Source of the DNA: Alphaproteobacteria bacterium
Lineage (GTDB): Bacteria > Pseudomonadota > Alphaproteobacteria > Ferrovibrionales > Ferrovibrionaceae
Length of the DNA stretch: 61,880 nucleotides
NCBI GenBank assembly: GCA_018336035.1
Contig: JAGXRD010000046.1
Coordinates: 1-61,880, forward strand
Reading direction: 5' to 3'
Shown here in pieces: positions 47,469 to 56,541 of the stretch (the stretch's first letter is position 1; the number at the start of each line of letters is the position of its first letter). The position numbers were made by a program, and so were the translations under genes. The notes beneath the pieces are model-generated. The model was given only the letters and a program-made list of their open reading frames with translations. It was not told the DNA's origin and made no database searches.

Positions 47469-48386
47469 ATGGCGGCAACGGCATCGACCGGAACCACAGC
47501 TAACGCACGGCGCCAGCGCGCCGAACACTTCGCCGCATTCCTGCCGCCGCTGCTGGTGGCCGCCGAACGTGTCGCCGCCACCGTCGAACAGGGCGTGCAT
47601 GGGCGCCGCCGCGTCGGCCCCGGCGATGCCTTCTGGCAGTTCCGCCGCTACAGCCAGGGCGACTCGCTGACCCGGATCGACTGGCGCCAGACCGCCAAAC
47701 GCCAGGCTGCCTTTATCCGTGAGAATGAATGGGAGGCCGCCGAGAGCGTCTGGCTCTGGCGCGACCCCTCGCCCTCCATGCGCTGGAAATCCGACCTCGG
47801 CATGGAGCAGAAGGACGAACGCGGCGACCTGCTGCTGCTGGCGCTGGCCAGCCTGCTGCTGCGCGGTGGAGAACGCGTCGCCCTGCTCGGTCACCCTCAG
47901 CGTCCGTCATCCGGTCGCATGGTGATGGAGCGCATCGCTGAGCGCCTGATCCGCTCGCGCTTTGAAACCGCCGAAGCCAGCCTGCCGCCGATCCAGCCGC
48001 TGCCGCGCTATGCGCATGTCGTGCTGCTGGGCGATTTCCTCTATCCGGTCCCAGAGATCGCCGCGCGGCTCCGCGCCCTCGCCGATATGGGCGTGAAGGG
48101 CACCGTGATGCGACTGGTCGATCCGGCCGAGGAGGACTTCCCCTATAAGGGCCGCACGCGTTTCCTCGGTCTGGAAGGCGAATACCCGCTACTGGTGCCG
48201 CGTGCCGAGACCATGGGCGATGACTGGCGCGCGACCTTCGCGGCACATCAGGCTGAGTTGGCCGAAGTTTGCCGCCGGCTCGGCTGGCGCCATATCAAGC
48301 ATCGCACCGACAAAGGCCCGCAGACCGCCCTGCTGGCACTGTATCAATCGCTGCAGGGCGAACGCGCCCTGCCCGCTGGGCGTTAG
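47469..48386 (+). CDS. DUF58-domain protein
   Basis: A 305-residue cytosolic protein. The DUF58 core is GRRRVGPGDAFWQFRRYSQGDSLTRIDWRQTAKR. A VWA-like half follows, without a full metal-site motif. Genes of this kind always travel with moxR. The gap to moxR is 12 bp. The next gene begins 5 bp downstream. Confidence 0.9.
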   Translation: MAATASTGTTANARRQRAEHFAAFLPPLLVAAERVAATVEQGVHGRRRVGPGDAFWQFRRYSQGDSLTRIDWRQTAKRQAAFIRENEWEAAESVWLWRDPSPSMRWKSDLGMEQKDERGDLLLLALASLLLRGGERVALLGHPQRPSSGRMVMERIAERLIRSRFETAEASLPPIQPLPRYAHVVLLGDFLYPVPEIAARLRALADMGVKGTVMRLVDPAEEDFPYKGRTRFLGLEGEYPLLVPRAETMGDDWRATFAAHQAELAEVCRRLGWRHIKHRTDKGPQTALLALYQSLQGERALPAGR

Positions 48387-48391
48387 CCGCC

Positions 48392-51154
48392 ATGCTGTCG
48401 CTGGGCGCACTCGCTTTCGCCACACCCTGGGCGCTGGCCGCGCTGGTCAGCCTGCCGGTGCTGTGGTGGCTGCTGCGCATCACGCCGCCGCAGCCGCGCC
48501 AGGTCACCTTCCCGCCGCTGCGCCTGCTGCTTCTGCTCAAGCCGAAGGAAGAGACGCCGGCGCATACGCCCTGGTGGCTGCTGCTGTTGCGCCTGCTGAT
48601 CGCAGCCCTGGCGATCCTTGCGCTCGCCGAGCCGATCCTCAATCCGCAGGCGACCCAGCGCGACGGCCAGGCGCTGGTGCTGGTGATCGATGACGGCTGG
48701 ACCGGCGCACCGCGCTGGCGCGAAAAGCTGGCCCGCGCCGATGATCTGCTGGAAGTCGCCGAACGTGACGGCCGCCCCGCCGTACTGATCACCACTGCGG
48801 CGCCGAGTAATGGCGAGGCGATGCAGCCTTCGCTGCTGATGCCCGCCGCAGAACTGCGCCCCATCGTGGCCGGTCTGCAGCCCAAGTCCTGGGCCAGCGA
48901 CCGCGCCACACTGGTGCAGGCGCTGCTGCAGGCGCGCCTGCCCGAAAGCGCCAATGTCATCTGGATCAGCGATGGCCTGCGCGAGGATGAAACCGGCACC
49001 AGCACCTACACACTGGCCGAATTCCTGCAGCGGCTCGGCCCGCTCAGCGTCATCACCTCGCCTGACGATGCCACGCTGGCCCTGCTGCCGCCTGCGACCA
49101 GCGCACAGGGCGACACTGTCACCTTGCGCCGCAGCCCCAATGTCACCGGCGAGCAGGGCGCAACGCTCCGCGCCGTCACCGATCAGGGCCGCGTGCTGGC
49201 ACGCGAACGCATGACCTTCGCCACGCGCTCGGAAACCGCGATGCTGAAACTCGACCTGCCGAGCGAGTTGCGCAACCAGCTGTCGCGCCTGGAAATCGAG
49301 GAACAGCCGAGCGCCGGCACCGTGCAACTGCTGGACGACCGCTGGCGCCGCCGCCCGGTCGGTCTGGTGACCGGCGGGGCCGTGGAAACCCGGCAGCCGT
49401 TGCTGGGCGACCTGTTCTATCTCGACCGCGCGCTGAGCCCCTATGCCGAACTGCGCTCGGCGCCGGTGGCCGACCTGCTGCAGCGTGAGATCGCCGTGAT
49501 CGTGCTGGCCGATGTGGCTCAGGTGGTGGCGAGCGAAACCCGTCAGCTCGAGCAATGGATCGACAAGGGCGGCGTGCTGCTGCGTTTTGCCGGTCCGCGT
49601 ATGGCCGAGGCCACCGACGGCCTGCTGCCGGTGAAACTTCGCCAGGGCTCGCGTCAACTCGGCGGCGCGCTCTCCTGGTCGCAGCCGCAGCGGCTCGGCG
49701 CCACACCGGAGACCAGCCCCTTCTTCGGCCTTGGCGGCAGCAATGACGTCACCGTCAGCCGCCAGGTGCTGGCCGAACCGGAAGCTCAACTGGGCGAGAA
49801 AACCTGGCTGCGGCTGGAAGACGGCACGCCGCTGGTGACTGCCACACAGCGCGGCAAGGGCTGGCTGATCCTGGTTCACACCACCGCCAACACTCTATGG
49901 TCCGATCTGGCGCTCAGCGGGTTCTATGTGGAAATGCTGCGCAAGGTGATCGATCTCTCTCAAGGCATCGGCGCCACCGGCGAAGCGGCCGACACGCCGC
50001 TGCCGCCGCTGGGCGTGCTGGACGGTTTCGGCCGCGCCGTCGAGCCAGGCCCGGCCGTGCAGCCGATCGCGCCACGCGCCATCGCCACCACCAAGCCCGG
50101 CCCACGCCATCCGCCCGGCTGGTATGGCCGCCTGGACAGCCGCCAATCGCTCAACACCGCCAATGCCGAGACCAAACTGCTGCCGGTCACCAACTGGCCG
50201 GCCGGCGTCACCGAACTGCGGCTGGATGGCCAGAGCCGCGAGCTGCATCTGCTGCCCTGGCTGCTCGGCGCGGCGTTGCTGCTGTTCCTCGCCGACTGGC
50301 TGATCGGTCTCGGCCTGCGTGGGCTACTGCCCGCTTTGCGTCGTCGCCCGGCTGCGGCGCTGCTGGCCGTCGCCCTTCTGCTGCTCTCCGGCATGGCCGA
50401 GGCACAGCAGCGCCGCAATACGCTCACCGCCAATGACGAATTCGCGATGAAGGCCTCGCTCGACCTGCGGCTGGCCTATGTCGTGACCGGACAGGCCGAT
50501 ATCGACCAGATGAGTCGCGCTGGCCTGTATGGCCTGACCGAGACCATGTATCGCCGTACCTCGATCGAGGCCGCCGAGCCCATCGGTGTCAATCTGGAAG
50601 CCGACGACATCTCGCTGGTGCCTTTTCTCTACTGGCCGATCACGCCGCAGCAGCCGCAATTATCGGATGTTGCACTTCGCCGCCTCGACCAGTTCATGAA
50701 AACCGGCGGCATGATCCTGTTCGATACGCGCGACCAGGCGATGGGCCTCAGCGGCACGGCGGCCAGCCCGAATACCGAAAAGCTGCGCCAGCTGCTGGCC
50801 CGGCTGGATATCCCGCCGCTGATGCCGGTGCCGGACGATCACGTTCTGACCAAGGCTTTCTACCTGCTGCAGGACTTTCCTGGCCGCTACAGCGGCGGCA
50901 CGCTCTGGGTCGAGCGTAATCCGGGCGGCGACAAGGACGGCGTCACCTCCATCGTGATCGGCAGCCACGACTTCGCCGCCGCCTGGGCCATCGACAACAA
51001 TGGCCGGCCGCTGGCCGTCACGGTGCCGAACCTGCCGCGCCAGCGCGAATATTCCTATCGCTTCGGCATCAACCTGCTGATGTACACGCTGACCGGAAAC
51101 TACAAGGCCGATCAGGTCCATGTGCCAGCCCTGCTTGAGCGCCTAGGAAACTGA
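48392..51154 (+). CDS. DUF4159-domain membrane protein, BatA-like N-terminus
   Basis: A 920-residue protein. The N-terminus has BatA-type hydrophobic segments (about 5-28 and 62-82), then a VWA-like domain in which the metal site is degenerate (ALVLVIDDGWTG). More hydrophobic helices occur near 625-685. A DUF4159 domain (about 690-905) follows with AYVVTGQADIDQMSRAGLYGL and MKTGGMILFDTRD. It should span the membrane with DUF4159 outside. The frame opens earlier, at 48269, but that lies inside the DUF58 gene. ATG at 48392 starts MLSLGALAFATPW. Function is unknown. Confidence 0.88.
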   Translation: MLSLGALAFATPWALAALVSLPVLWWLLRITPPQPRQVTFPPLRLLLLLKPKEETPAHTPWWLLLLRLLIAALAILALAEPILNPQATQRDGQALVLVIDDGWTGAPRWREKLARADDLLEVAERDGRPAVLITTAAPSNGEAMQPSLLMPAAELRPIVAGLQPKSWASDRATLVQALLQARLPESANVIWISDGLREDETGTSTYTLAEFLQRLGPLSVITSPDDATLALLPPATSAQGDTVTLRRSPNVTGEQGATLRAVTDQGRVLARERMTFATRSETAMLKLDLPSELRNQLSRLEIEEQPSAGTVQLLDDRWRRRPVGLVTGGAVETRQPLLGDLFYLDRALSPYAELRSAPVADLLQREIAVIVLADVAQVVASETRQLEQWIDKGGVLLRFAGPRMAEATDGLLPVKLRQGSRQLGGALSWSQPQRLGATPETSPFFGLGGSNDVTVSRQVLAEPEAQLGEKTWLRLEDGTPLVTATQRGKGWLILVHTTANTLWSDLALSGFYVEMLRKVIDLSQGIGATGEAADTPLPPLGVLDGFGRAVEPGPAVQPIAPRAIATTKPGPRHPPGWYGRLDSRQSLNTANAETKLLPVTNWPAGVTELRLDGQSRELHLLPWLLGAALLLFLADWLIGLGLRGLLPALRRRPAAALLAVALLLLSGMAEAQQRRNTLTANDEFAMKASLDLRLAYVVTGQADIDQMSRAGLYGLTETMYRRTSIEAAEPIGVNLEADDISLVPFLYWPITPQQPQLSDVALRRLDQFMKTGGMILFDTRDQAMGLSGTAASPNTEKLRQLLARLDIPPLMPVPDDHVLTKAFYLLQDFPGRYSGGTLWVERNPGGDKDGVTSIVIGSHDFAAAWAIDNNGRPLAVTVPNLPRQREYSYRFGINLLMYTLTGNYKADQVHVPALLERLGN

Positions 51155-51167
51155 GCGTGGGTAACTG

Positions 51168-53270
51168 ATGAACAGCGCGCTCACCTTCGATTTCGCTCCG
51201 CTGGTACCCTGGCCGCTGCTGCTGGCCTGCGCCGCCGTTGCCGTGCTGCTGACCATGCTCGGCCTGTGGCAGCGTGCGCGCGGCACGCTGCTTCGTGCCA
51301 TGGTCGCCGTGCTGGCCATCGCCACGTTGGCCAATCCGGTGGCGCGCAAGGAAGACCGCAGCACCCTGCCCGATATTGCCGTGGTGGTGGTGGACGAAAG
51401 TCCGAGCCAGGGCATCGCCGAACGCCAGCGCCAGGCCGAAGAGGCCGAGGCAATGCTGCGCGAAAAACTCGGCGCGACCGAGAATCTGGAAGTCCGCATC
51501 GTGAAGGCCGGCAAGGCCGCCGCCGAAACCGCCGAGCGCGACGAAGGCACGCGGCTGTTCTCGGCGCTCACCCTGGCGCTGAGCGATCTGCCGCGCCATC
51601 GCCTGGCCGGCAGCATTCTGGTCACCGACGGCCAGGTGCATGACATGCCGGCCGAGATCGCCGCCGCGCAGGACGTGACCGGCGCGCCGGTGCATGTGCT
51701 GTTGACCGGCCGCCCCGACGAGCGCGACCGCCGGCTGGTGGTGCGCAACGCGCCGACCTTCGGCATGATCAACCAGGATCTCAACGTCACTTTGCGCATT
51801 GACGACACCGGCGCAGCGCCCAACGAGATGGCCGAACTGCGCTTCCGCCAGCAGGATGCCGGCGAGCGCGTGCTGCAGGTGCCGATCGGGCGTGATGTCA
51901 CCGTACCGTTCAAGCTGCCGCGTGCCGGCCGCAGCCTGCTGGAATTCGAGGTGCCGCCGATCCAGGGCGAATTGACGCCGCTGAACAACCGCGTGGCACT
52001 GTCGGTGAATGGCGTGCGCGACCGCCTGCGCGTGTTGCTGGTCACTGGCGAGGCGCATGCCGGCGAGCGCGTCTGGCGCAACCTGCTGAAGGCCGACCCC
52101 AATGTCGATCTGGTGCATTTCACCATTCTGCGGCCGCCGGACAAACAGGACGGCACGCCGATCCGCGAATTGTCGCTGATCGCCTTCCCGATCCGCGAAC
52201 TGTTCGAACTCAAGCTGAACGAGTTCGATCTGATCATCTTCGACCGCTACCGGCGGCGCGGCATCCTGCCGACGGCGTATTACGAGAATATCGCCCGCTA
52301 TGTCGAACGCGGTGGCGCCTTCCTCGAAGTTTCAGGCTCGACCTATGCCACTCCGCTCAGCATCTACCGCACGCCGGTATCCGAGATCCTGCCCGGCCGC
52401 CCGAACGGCACGATGCGCATGGAGCCCTTCACGCCGCAGCTGACCACCGTGGGCAAGCGCCATCCGGTCACGGCCGGACTTCCCGGCTCGGTCGGCGAAA
52501 ACGGCCAGCCGAACTGGAGCCGCTGGTTCCGCGTCGTCAATGTCGATGTCACGCGCGGCCATCCGCTGATGGAAAGCCAGAACCGCGAGCCGCTGATGGT
52601 GCTCGACCGCGTCGAAAAAGGTCGCGTGGCGCAGTTCTATTCCGACCATATCTGGCTGTGGTCGCGCGGCTATGAAGGCGGCGGCCCGCAGGCCGAGTTG
52701 CTGCGCCGACTGGCACACTGGCTGATGAAGGAACCGGATCTCGAGGAAGAAGCCCTGCGCGCCGAGGCCAAGGGCGGGCGGCTGGAAGTCGAGCGTCGCA
52801 GCCTGACTGAGCGCAAGGAACCGGTGACGGTGATCCGCCCCGACGGCAGTGAAACCAGGCTGATGCTGGAGGAGCAAGGCAACGGCATTGCCAGCGGACG
52901 GCTGTCGGTCGAGATGCCCGGTATCTATCGTATTCGCGACGGCGAACGCGAAACGGTGGCAACGATGGGCGCGATCAATCCGCGCGAATTCTCCGATCCG
53001 CGTGCCACGCCGGCGGTGCTGAAGCCACTGGCCGATGCCAGCCATGGCAGTGTGCGTTGGCTGCGCGACGGCATGCCGGATATCCGCATGGTTGATAAGC
53101 CGACGCGATCGGCAGTGCGGGAACAGGCCGGCCGCAACTGGATCGGGCTGTACCGCCAGAACGACTATGTCGTGACAGGATTGACGCTCACGCCGCTGGT
53201 GCTGCCGCTGGCGATGCTAACGGCGCTGCTGCTCGGCATGCTGCTGATGTGGCGGCGCGAGAGCCGCTAG
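51168..53270 (+). CDS. VWA-like membrane protein with glutamine-amidotransferase-like domain
   Basis: A 700-residue protein with two N-terminal membrane helices (about 14-35 and 42-58) and one at the C-terminus (about 672-694). A VWA-like segment starts DIAVVVVDESPS, with a D76-x-S78-x-S80 metal-site motif, unlike its upstream neighbour. A Rossmann-like segment (RVLLVTGEAHAGERVWRNLL ... LIIFDRYRRRGILP) resembles class I glutamine amidotransferases but without a clear Cys nucleophile. Related proteins are encoded after DUF4159 genes in alphaproteobacteria. Its stop interlocks with that of the convergent GNAT gene. Confidence 0.82.
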   Translation: MNSALTFDFAPLVPWPLLLACAAVAVLLTMLGLWQRARGTLLRAMVAVLAIATLANPVARKEDRSTLPDIAVVVVDESPSQGIAERQRQAEEAEAMLREKLGATENLEVRIVKAGKAAAETAERDEGTRLFSALTLALSDLPRHRLAGSILVTDGQVHDMPAEIAAAQDVTGAPVHVLLTGRPDERDRRLVVRNAPTFGMINQDLNVTLRIDDTGAAPNEMAELRFRQQDAGERVLQVPIGRDVTVPFKLPRAGRSLLEFEVPPIQGELTPLNNRVALSVNGVRDRLRVLLVTGEAHAGERVWRNLLKADPNVDLVHFTILRPPDKQDGTPIRELSLIAFPIRELFELKLNEFDLIIFDRYRRRGILPTAYYENIARYVERGGAFLEVSGSTYATPLSIYRTPVSEILPGRPNGTMRMEPFTPQLTTVGKRHPVTAGLPGSVGENGQPNWSRWFRVVNVDVTRGHPLMESQNREPLMVLDRVEKGRVAQFYSDHIWLWSRGYEGGGPQAELLRRLAHWLMKEPDLEEEALRAEAKGGRLEVERRSLTERKEPVTVIRPDGSETRLMLEEQGNGIASGRLSVEMPGIYRIRDGERETVATMGAINPREFSDPRATPAVLKPLADASHGSVRWLRDGMPDIRMVDKPTRSAVREQAGRNWIGLYRQNDYVVTGLTLTPLVLPLAMLTALLLGMLLMWRRESR

Positions 53271-53932
53271 GCTGCGGCCTTCTTCTTGCCGGCCTTCACC
53301 GGCTTGCCCACCATGCCGCCTACGCCCTGCAGGGCGCCGGCCGCCAGTTCCATCACCTGGAACCGCTCGCGCTCTACCCAACCCGGCATCTCCATGCCAC
53401 GGTCGGCCGCATTCACGAAGCCGAAGGGCTCGTAATAGGGCTTATCGCCGACCAGGATGCACAGGCCATGGTTCAGCCGCGTGGCGGCATAGAGGCTGTG
53501 CCGGATCAGCGCCCGGCCGATACCCTGCCCCTGGTAATCCGGATGCACGGCGACGGGCCCCAGCATGATCGCCGGTGTTGCCGCCTCGCCGATACTCACC
53601 GGCCAGTAGCGGATCGAGCCCAGCACGACGCCATCCTCGTCACGCACCACGAAGGCAAGCGACTTGATATGCGGCACGCTCTCGCGCAGCCGGTAGACGG
53701 TCTTGCGCGTACGGTCCGAGCCGAAGGCGAGATCCAGCAGGCTGTCGATTTGGGCGGAGTCGGAACTCCGCTCGGGCAAAATGGGGTACATGAGTTTGCT
53801 TCCAGCAACGATGTCGGACACCAGAGGCGGACGTTCGGCCTTAGCCTTCCGTCCGGTTGGCCGGGTCGTGCTCATTGGGGAAGCAGGAATGTCGGAGTCA
53901 GTAGGCGACGATGACCTGGCTTCAGTGGGCAC
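53267..53932 (-). CDS. GNAT-family N-acetyltransferase
   Basis: A 221-residue acetyltransferase of the YhbS/COG3153 type. The acetyl-CoA loop is PDYQGQGIGRALI, with GPVAVHP before it, and VGDKPYYEPFGFVNA after. The substrate is not known. The first 45 residues are a Ser/Pro/Lys-rich leader, and the last dozen residues (KPVKAGKKKAAA) are a small basic tail. The Met at codon 20 is an alternative start. Confidence 0.88.
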   Translation of the reverse strand: MPTEARSSSPTDSDIPASPMSTTRPTGRKAKAERPPLVSDIVAGSKLMYPILPERSSDSAQIDSLLDLAFGSDRTRKTVYRLRESVPHIKSLAFVVRDEDGVVLGSIRYWPVSIGEAATPAIMLGPVAVHPDYQGQGIGRALIRHSLYAATRLNHGLCILVGDKPYYEPFGFVNAADRGMEMPGWVERERFQVMELAAGALQGVGGMVGKPVKAGKKKAAA

Positions 53933-54082
53933 GAACGGCCGTAACGCACCGCTTTCGCATCATTTGCGAGGGCGGTGCGCTCATACGGGCTCGTCGATGT
54001 CGCCACTGGCGGGTCATGACACAGAATCCTGTTAGGTCGCGAAAGTCGGATAGCATAGCCGGCCGGGGGCGTAAACCGGATT

Positions 54083-55030
54083 TCACACTGATTTCACAAT
54101 CCGCTTTTGGGCTGTGTCGGCCAGAACACACTCCCAGGGCGGCTCAGGACCGAACCGGTCGGCGAAGAAGTCGATGAAAGCCCGCACTTTCGGCGTCAGG
54201 TAGCGCTGCGCCGGATAGACGGCATAGATGCCGAACGGCCTCGGCTCGTAAGCCTCCAGCAGCGGCACCAGGCGTTTGGCGGCGATATCCGGCCCGACGA
54301 TGAAACTGGGCAGCCGGGCGATGCCGTGGCCGGCGATGGCGGCATCGCGCAGCGAGTCGCCGTTGTTGGTGGTCAACCGGCCCGAGACTTTCACCGCCTG
54401 CGCGCCCGCCGGTCCGTCGAAATTCCAGGTCGCCGGTTCTGGAAGGTATTTGTAGAGCAGGCATTCATGCTGGCGCAGGTCGTCGGGCTTCAGAGGCACG
54501 CCGGCCTTGCGCAGGTAGGATTCGGCCGCGCAGGTGATCGAACGCACGGGGGCCAGCCGTCGCGCTGTCAGCGTGGAGTCTGTGAGATTCGCGCCGATAC
54601 GGATGGCGACATCGACCTCCTCTTCCAGCAGGTCGATGGTGCGGTCGTTGAAGGTCAGGTCAATGCGTAGCTCGGGACAGAGCGACAGCAGTTCAGGCAG
54701 CAGCGGCGCGACATAGCCCAGTCCGAAACTCATTGGCAGGTTCACCCGCAGCAGGCCGCGCGGCAGCGCCTGCAGATTCTGCACAGCGGCCTCGGCAGCT
54801 TCAGCCTCAACCAGCACACGCTGGGCATGTTCCAGCACGATGCGGCCGGTTTCGGTCAGCGAGAGTTTGCGCGTCGTCCGCTGCAGCAGTTGCGCCCCCA
54901 GCCGCTGTTCCAGCCGCGAGATCTGTTTCGAGACGGCGGATTTCGACAGGCCAAGGGTTCCGGCCGCGCCGCTGAAGCTCTCCTGCTCCACCACGCGGGC
55001 AAAGACGGCCAGGTCGGCAAGATGGTCCAT
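54083..55030 (-). CDS. LysR-family regulator, divergent from wrbA
   Basis: A 315-residue LTTR. The N-terminal helix-turn-helix is FSGAAGTLGLSKSAVSKQISRLEQRLG, and the C-terminal co-inducer domain covers about 90-300. ATG at 55030 gives the family N-terminus (MDHLADLAVFARVVE). An earlier ATG at 55042 lies inside the palindrome at 55031-55052. It faces wrbA-pirin, the usual layout for an LTTR and its target. A quinone or aromatic co-inducer is guessed from WrbA. Confidence 0.9.
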   Translation of the reverse strand: MDHLADLAVFARVVEQESFSGAAGTLGLSKSAVSKQISRLEQRLGAQLLQRTTRKLSLTETGRIVLEHAQRVLVEAEAAEAAVQNLQALPRGLLRVNLPMSFGLGYVAPLLPELLSLCPELRIDLTFNDRTIDLLEEEVDVAIRIGANLTDSTLTARRLAPVRSITCAAESYLRKAGVPLKPDDLRQHECLLYKYLPEPATWNFDGPAGAQAVKVSGRLTTNNGDSLRDAAIAGHGIARLPSFIVGPDIAAKRLVPLLEAYEPRPFGIYAVYPAQRYLTPKVRAFIDFFADRFGPEPPWECVLADTAQKRIVKSV

Positions 55031-55052
55031 ATTGTTTCTCATAGGAAACAAT
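55031..55052. promoter_or_regulatory. LysR-type operator candidate between lysR and wrbA
   Basis: ATTGTTTC-N6-GAAACAAT is a perfect 8-bp inverted repeat containing T-N11-A forms, directly upstream of the LysR start. A further half-site ATTGTTTC is at 55070-55077. It is placed to repress the regulator and act on wrbA, 90 bp away. Confidence 0.72.
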
Positions 55053-55141
55053 AATATTCCATAGATGATATTGTTTCAATTAAAGAAAAGCATACTTTCC
55101 GTAGCGAACCAACACCAACCCGGACCGCCCAGGAGGCAGCC

Positions 55142-55741
55142 ATGACCAAGGTTCTCGTTCTCTATCATTCGATGTATGGCCACGTGGAAAAGATGGCCGA
55201 GGCCGTCGCTGCCGGCGCGCGCGAAGTGCCGGGCGCCCAGGTCACCATCAAGCGCGTGCCCGAGACCATGCCGGAAGAGGCCTTCAAGAAGGCTGGCGGC
55301 AAGTGGGACCAGGCTGCTCCGATCGCAGACCCGGCCGAACTGGCCGACTATGACGCCATCATCTTCGGCACCGGCACCCGCTTCGGCAACATGACCGGCC
55401 AGATGCGCAGCTTCCTCGACCAGACCGGCGGTCTGTGGGTGAAGGGCGCACTGGTCGGCAAGGTCGGCAGTGTCTTCGTCTCGACCGGCACCGGTGGCGG
55501 CAACGAAACCACGGTCAGCAGCTTCCACACCACCCTGCTGCATCATGGCCTGGTGATCGTCGGCCTGCCCTATGCGATCCCGGAGACGATGGATATCAGC
55601 GAAGTGAAGGGCGGCTCGCCGCTCGGTGCCGGCACCATCGCCGGCGCGGATGGCAGCCGCAGCCCGAGCGAAAAGGAACTCAAGACCGCCCGCTTCCAGG
55701 GCAAGCATGTGGCGAGCATCGCCGCAAAGCTGAAGGCTTAA
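55142..55741 (+). CDS. wrbA: NAD(P)H:quinone oxidoreductase, WrbA type
   Basis: A 199-residue flavodoxin-like FMN protein. It starts with [20 protein letters not shown], the phosphate loop, and has [22 protein letters not shown] and the [11 protein letters not shown] stretch. WrbA reduces quinones by two electrons, avoiding semiquinone. The ATG follows AGGAGGCAGCC. It leads a two-gene operon with pirin. Confidence 0.95.
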   Translation: MTKVLVLYHSMYGHVEKMAEAVAAGAREVPGAQVTIKRVPETMPEEAFKKAGGKWDQAAPIADPAELADYDAIIFGTGTRFGNMTGQMRSFLDQTGGLWVKGALVGKVGSVFVSTGTGGGNETTVSSFHTTLLHHGLVIVGLPYAIPETMDISEVKGGSPLGAGTIAGADGSRSPSEKELKTARFQGKHVASIAAKLKA

Positions 55742-55766
55742 CTCTCTACGCAGTTTTCTCTCATTG

Positions 55767-55797
55767 GGGCGACGGCCGATACGGTCGGCCGTCGCCC
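55767..55797 (+). other. Intercistronic hairpin between wrbA and pirin
   Basis: GGGCGACGGCCGA and TCGGCCGTCGCCC form a perfect 13-bp stem with a 5-nt loop (TACGG) in the 68-bp gap. No T-run follows, so it is probably an mRNA-protecting or partial stop element. Confidence 0.7.
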
Positions 55798-55809
55798 ACG
55801 GAGGCTTCC

Positions 55810-56541
55810 ATGATTCATGTTGTTCCCTTCGACAATCTCGGCCGGATGAATATCGACTGGCTGAATAGCCGCTTCCACTTCAACTTCTCGGGCGTTGCCG
55901 CGCCGATGGGGTTCGGCTTCGGTCCCCTGCGGGTGTGGAATGACGACGAGATCGCGGCGCAGTCGGGCTTCCCGATGCACGGCCATCGTGACATGGAGAT
56001 CATCACCTATGTCACCAAGGGTGCGATCAGCCACGAAGACAGCCTGGGCAACAAGGGCCGCACCCCGGCTGGCGATGTGCAGGTCATGTCGGCCGGCACC
56101 GGTATCATGCATTCGGAATTCAACGCCGAAGACGAAATGACGCATCTGTTCCAGATCTGGATCGAGCCGCGTCAGGCCAAGCTGAAGCCGCGCTGGGACC
56201 AGGCGCAGTTCCCCAAGGGCGACCGCGCCAATCGTCTGGTGCCGCTGGCTTCTGGCGAAGAAGCCGTGCTCTCGGCCAACGCGGGCACCTTGCTGATCCA
56301 CCAGGATGCCACCCTGTTCGGAGCGCTGGTCGAAAAGGGCAAGTCGGTGACCTACGAGCAGAAGCCGGATCGCATGGCTTATCTGGTGGTTGCCGAGGGC
56401 AGCGTGGAACTCGACGGCGTGACCCTGAAGACCCGCGACGGCGTTGCCATCGCCGCCGATACGCCGGTGGAGATCAAGGCACCGGAAGGTGCGGAATTCC
56501 TGCTGTTCGACCTGCCGCGTCCGCAGCAGCGCCCGAACTAA
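55810..56541 (+). CDS. Pirin-family protein
   Basis: A 243-residue bicupin. The metal site of the N-terminal cupin appears as HGHRDMEIITYV and GIMHSEFN (three His and a Glu). Bacterial pirins such as YhhW open the ring of quercetin, and others bind metabolic enzymes. With wrbA this looks like defence against quinones or flavonoids. The open frame starting at 55435 is out of frame with wrbA. ATG at 55810 follows GGAGG. Confidence 0.93.
   Translation: MIHVVPFDNLGRMNIDWLNSRFHFNFSGVAAPMGFGFGPLRVWNDDEIAAQSGFPMHGHRDMEIITYVTKGAISHEDSLGNKGRTPAGDVQVMSAGTGIMHSEFNAEDEMTHLFQIWIEPRQAKLKPRWDQAQFPKGDRANRLVPLASGEEAVLSANAGTLLIHQDATLFGALVEKGKSVTYEQKPDRMAYLVVAEGSVELDGVTLKTRDGVAIAADTPVEIKAPEGAEFLLFDLPRPQQRPN

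Noticed and set aside
48269-48391. Upstream start for the DUF4159 gene
   Set aside because: Lies inside the DUF58 gene in another frame and produces an Arg/Pro-rich leader typical of a shadow frame.
53945-53979. Hairpin CGCACCGC/GCGGTGCG between the GNAT and lysR genes as a terminator
   Set aside because: No T-run on either strand, and the loop is large. It remains only a possible secondary structure.
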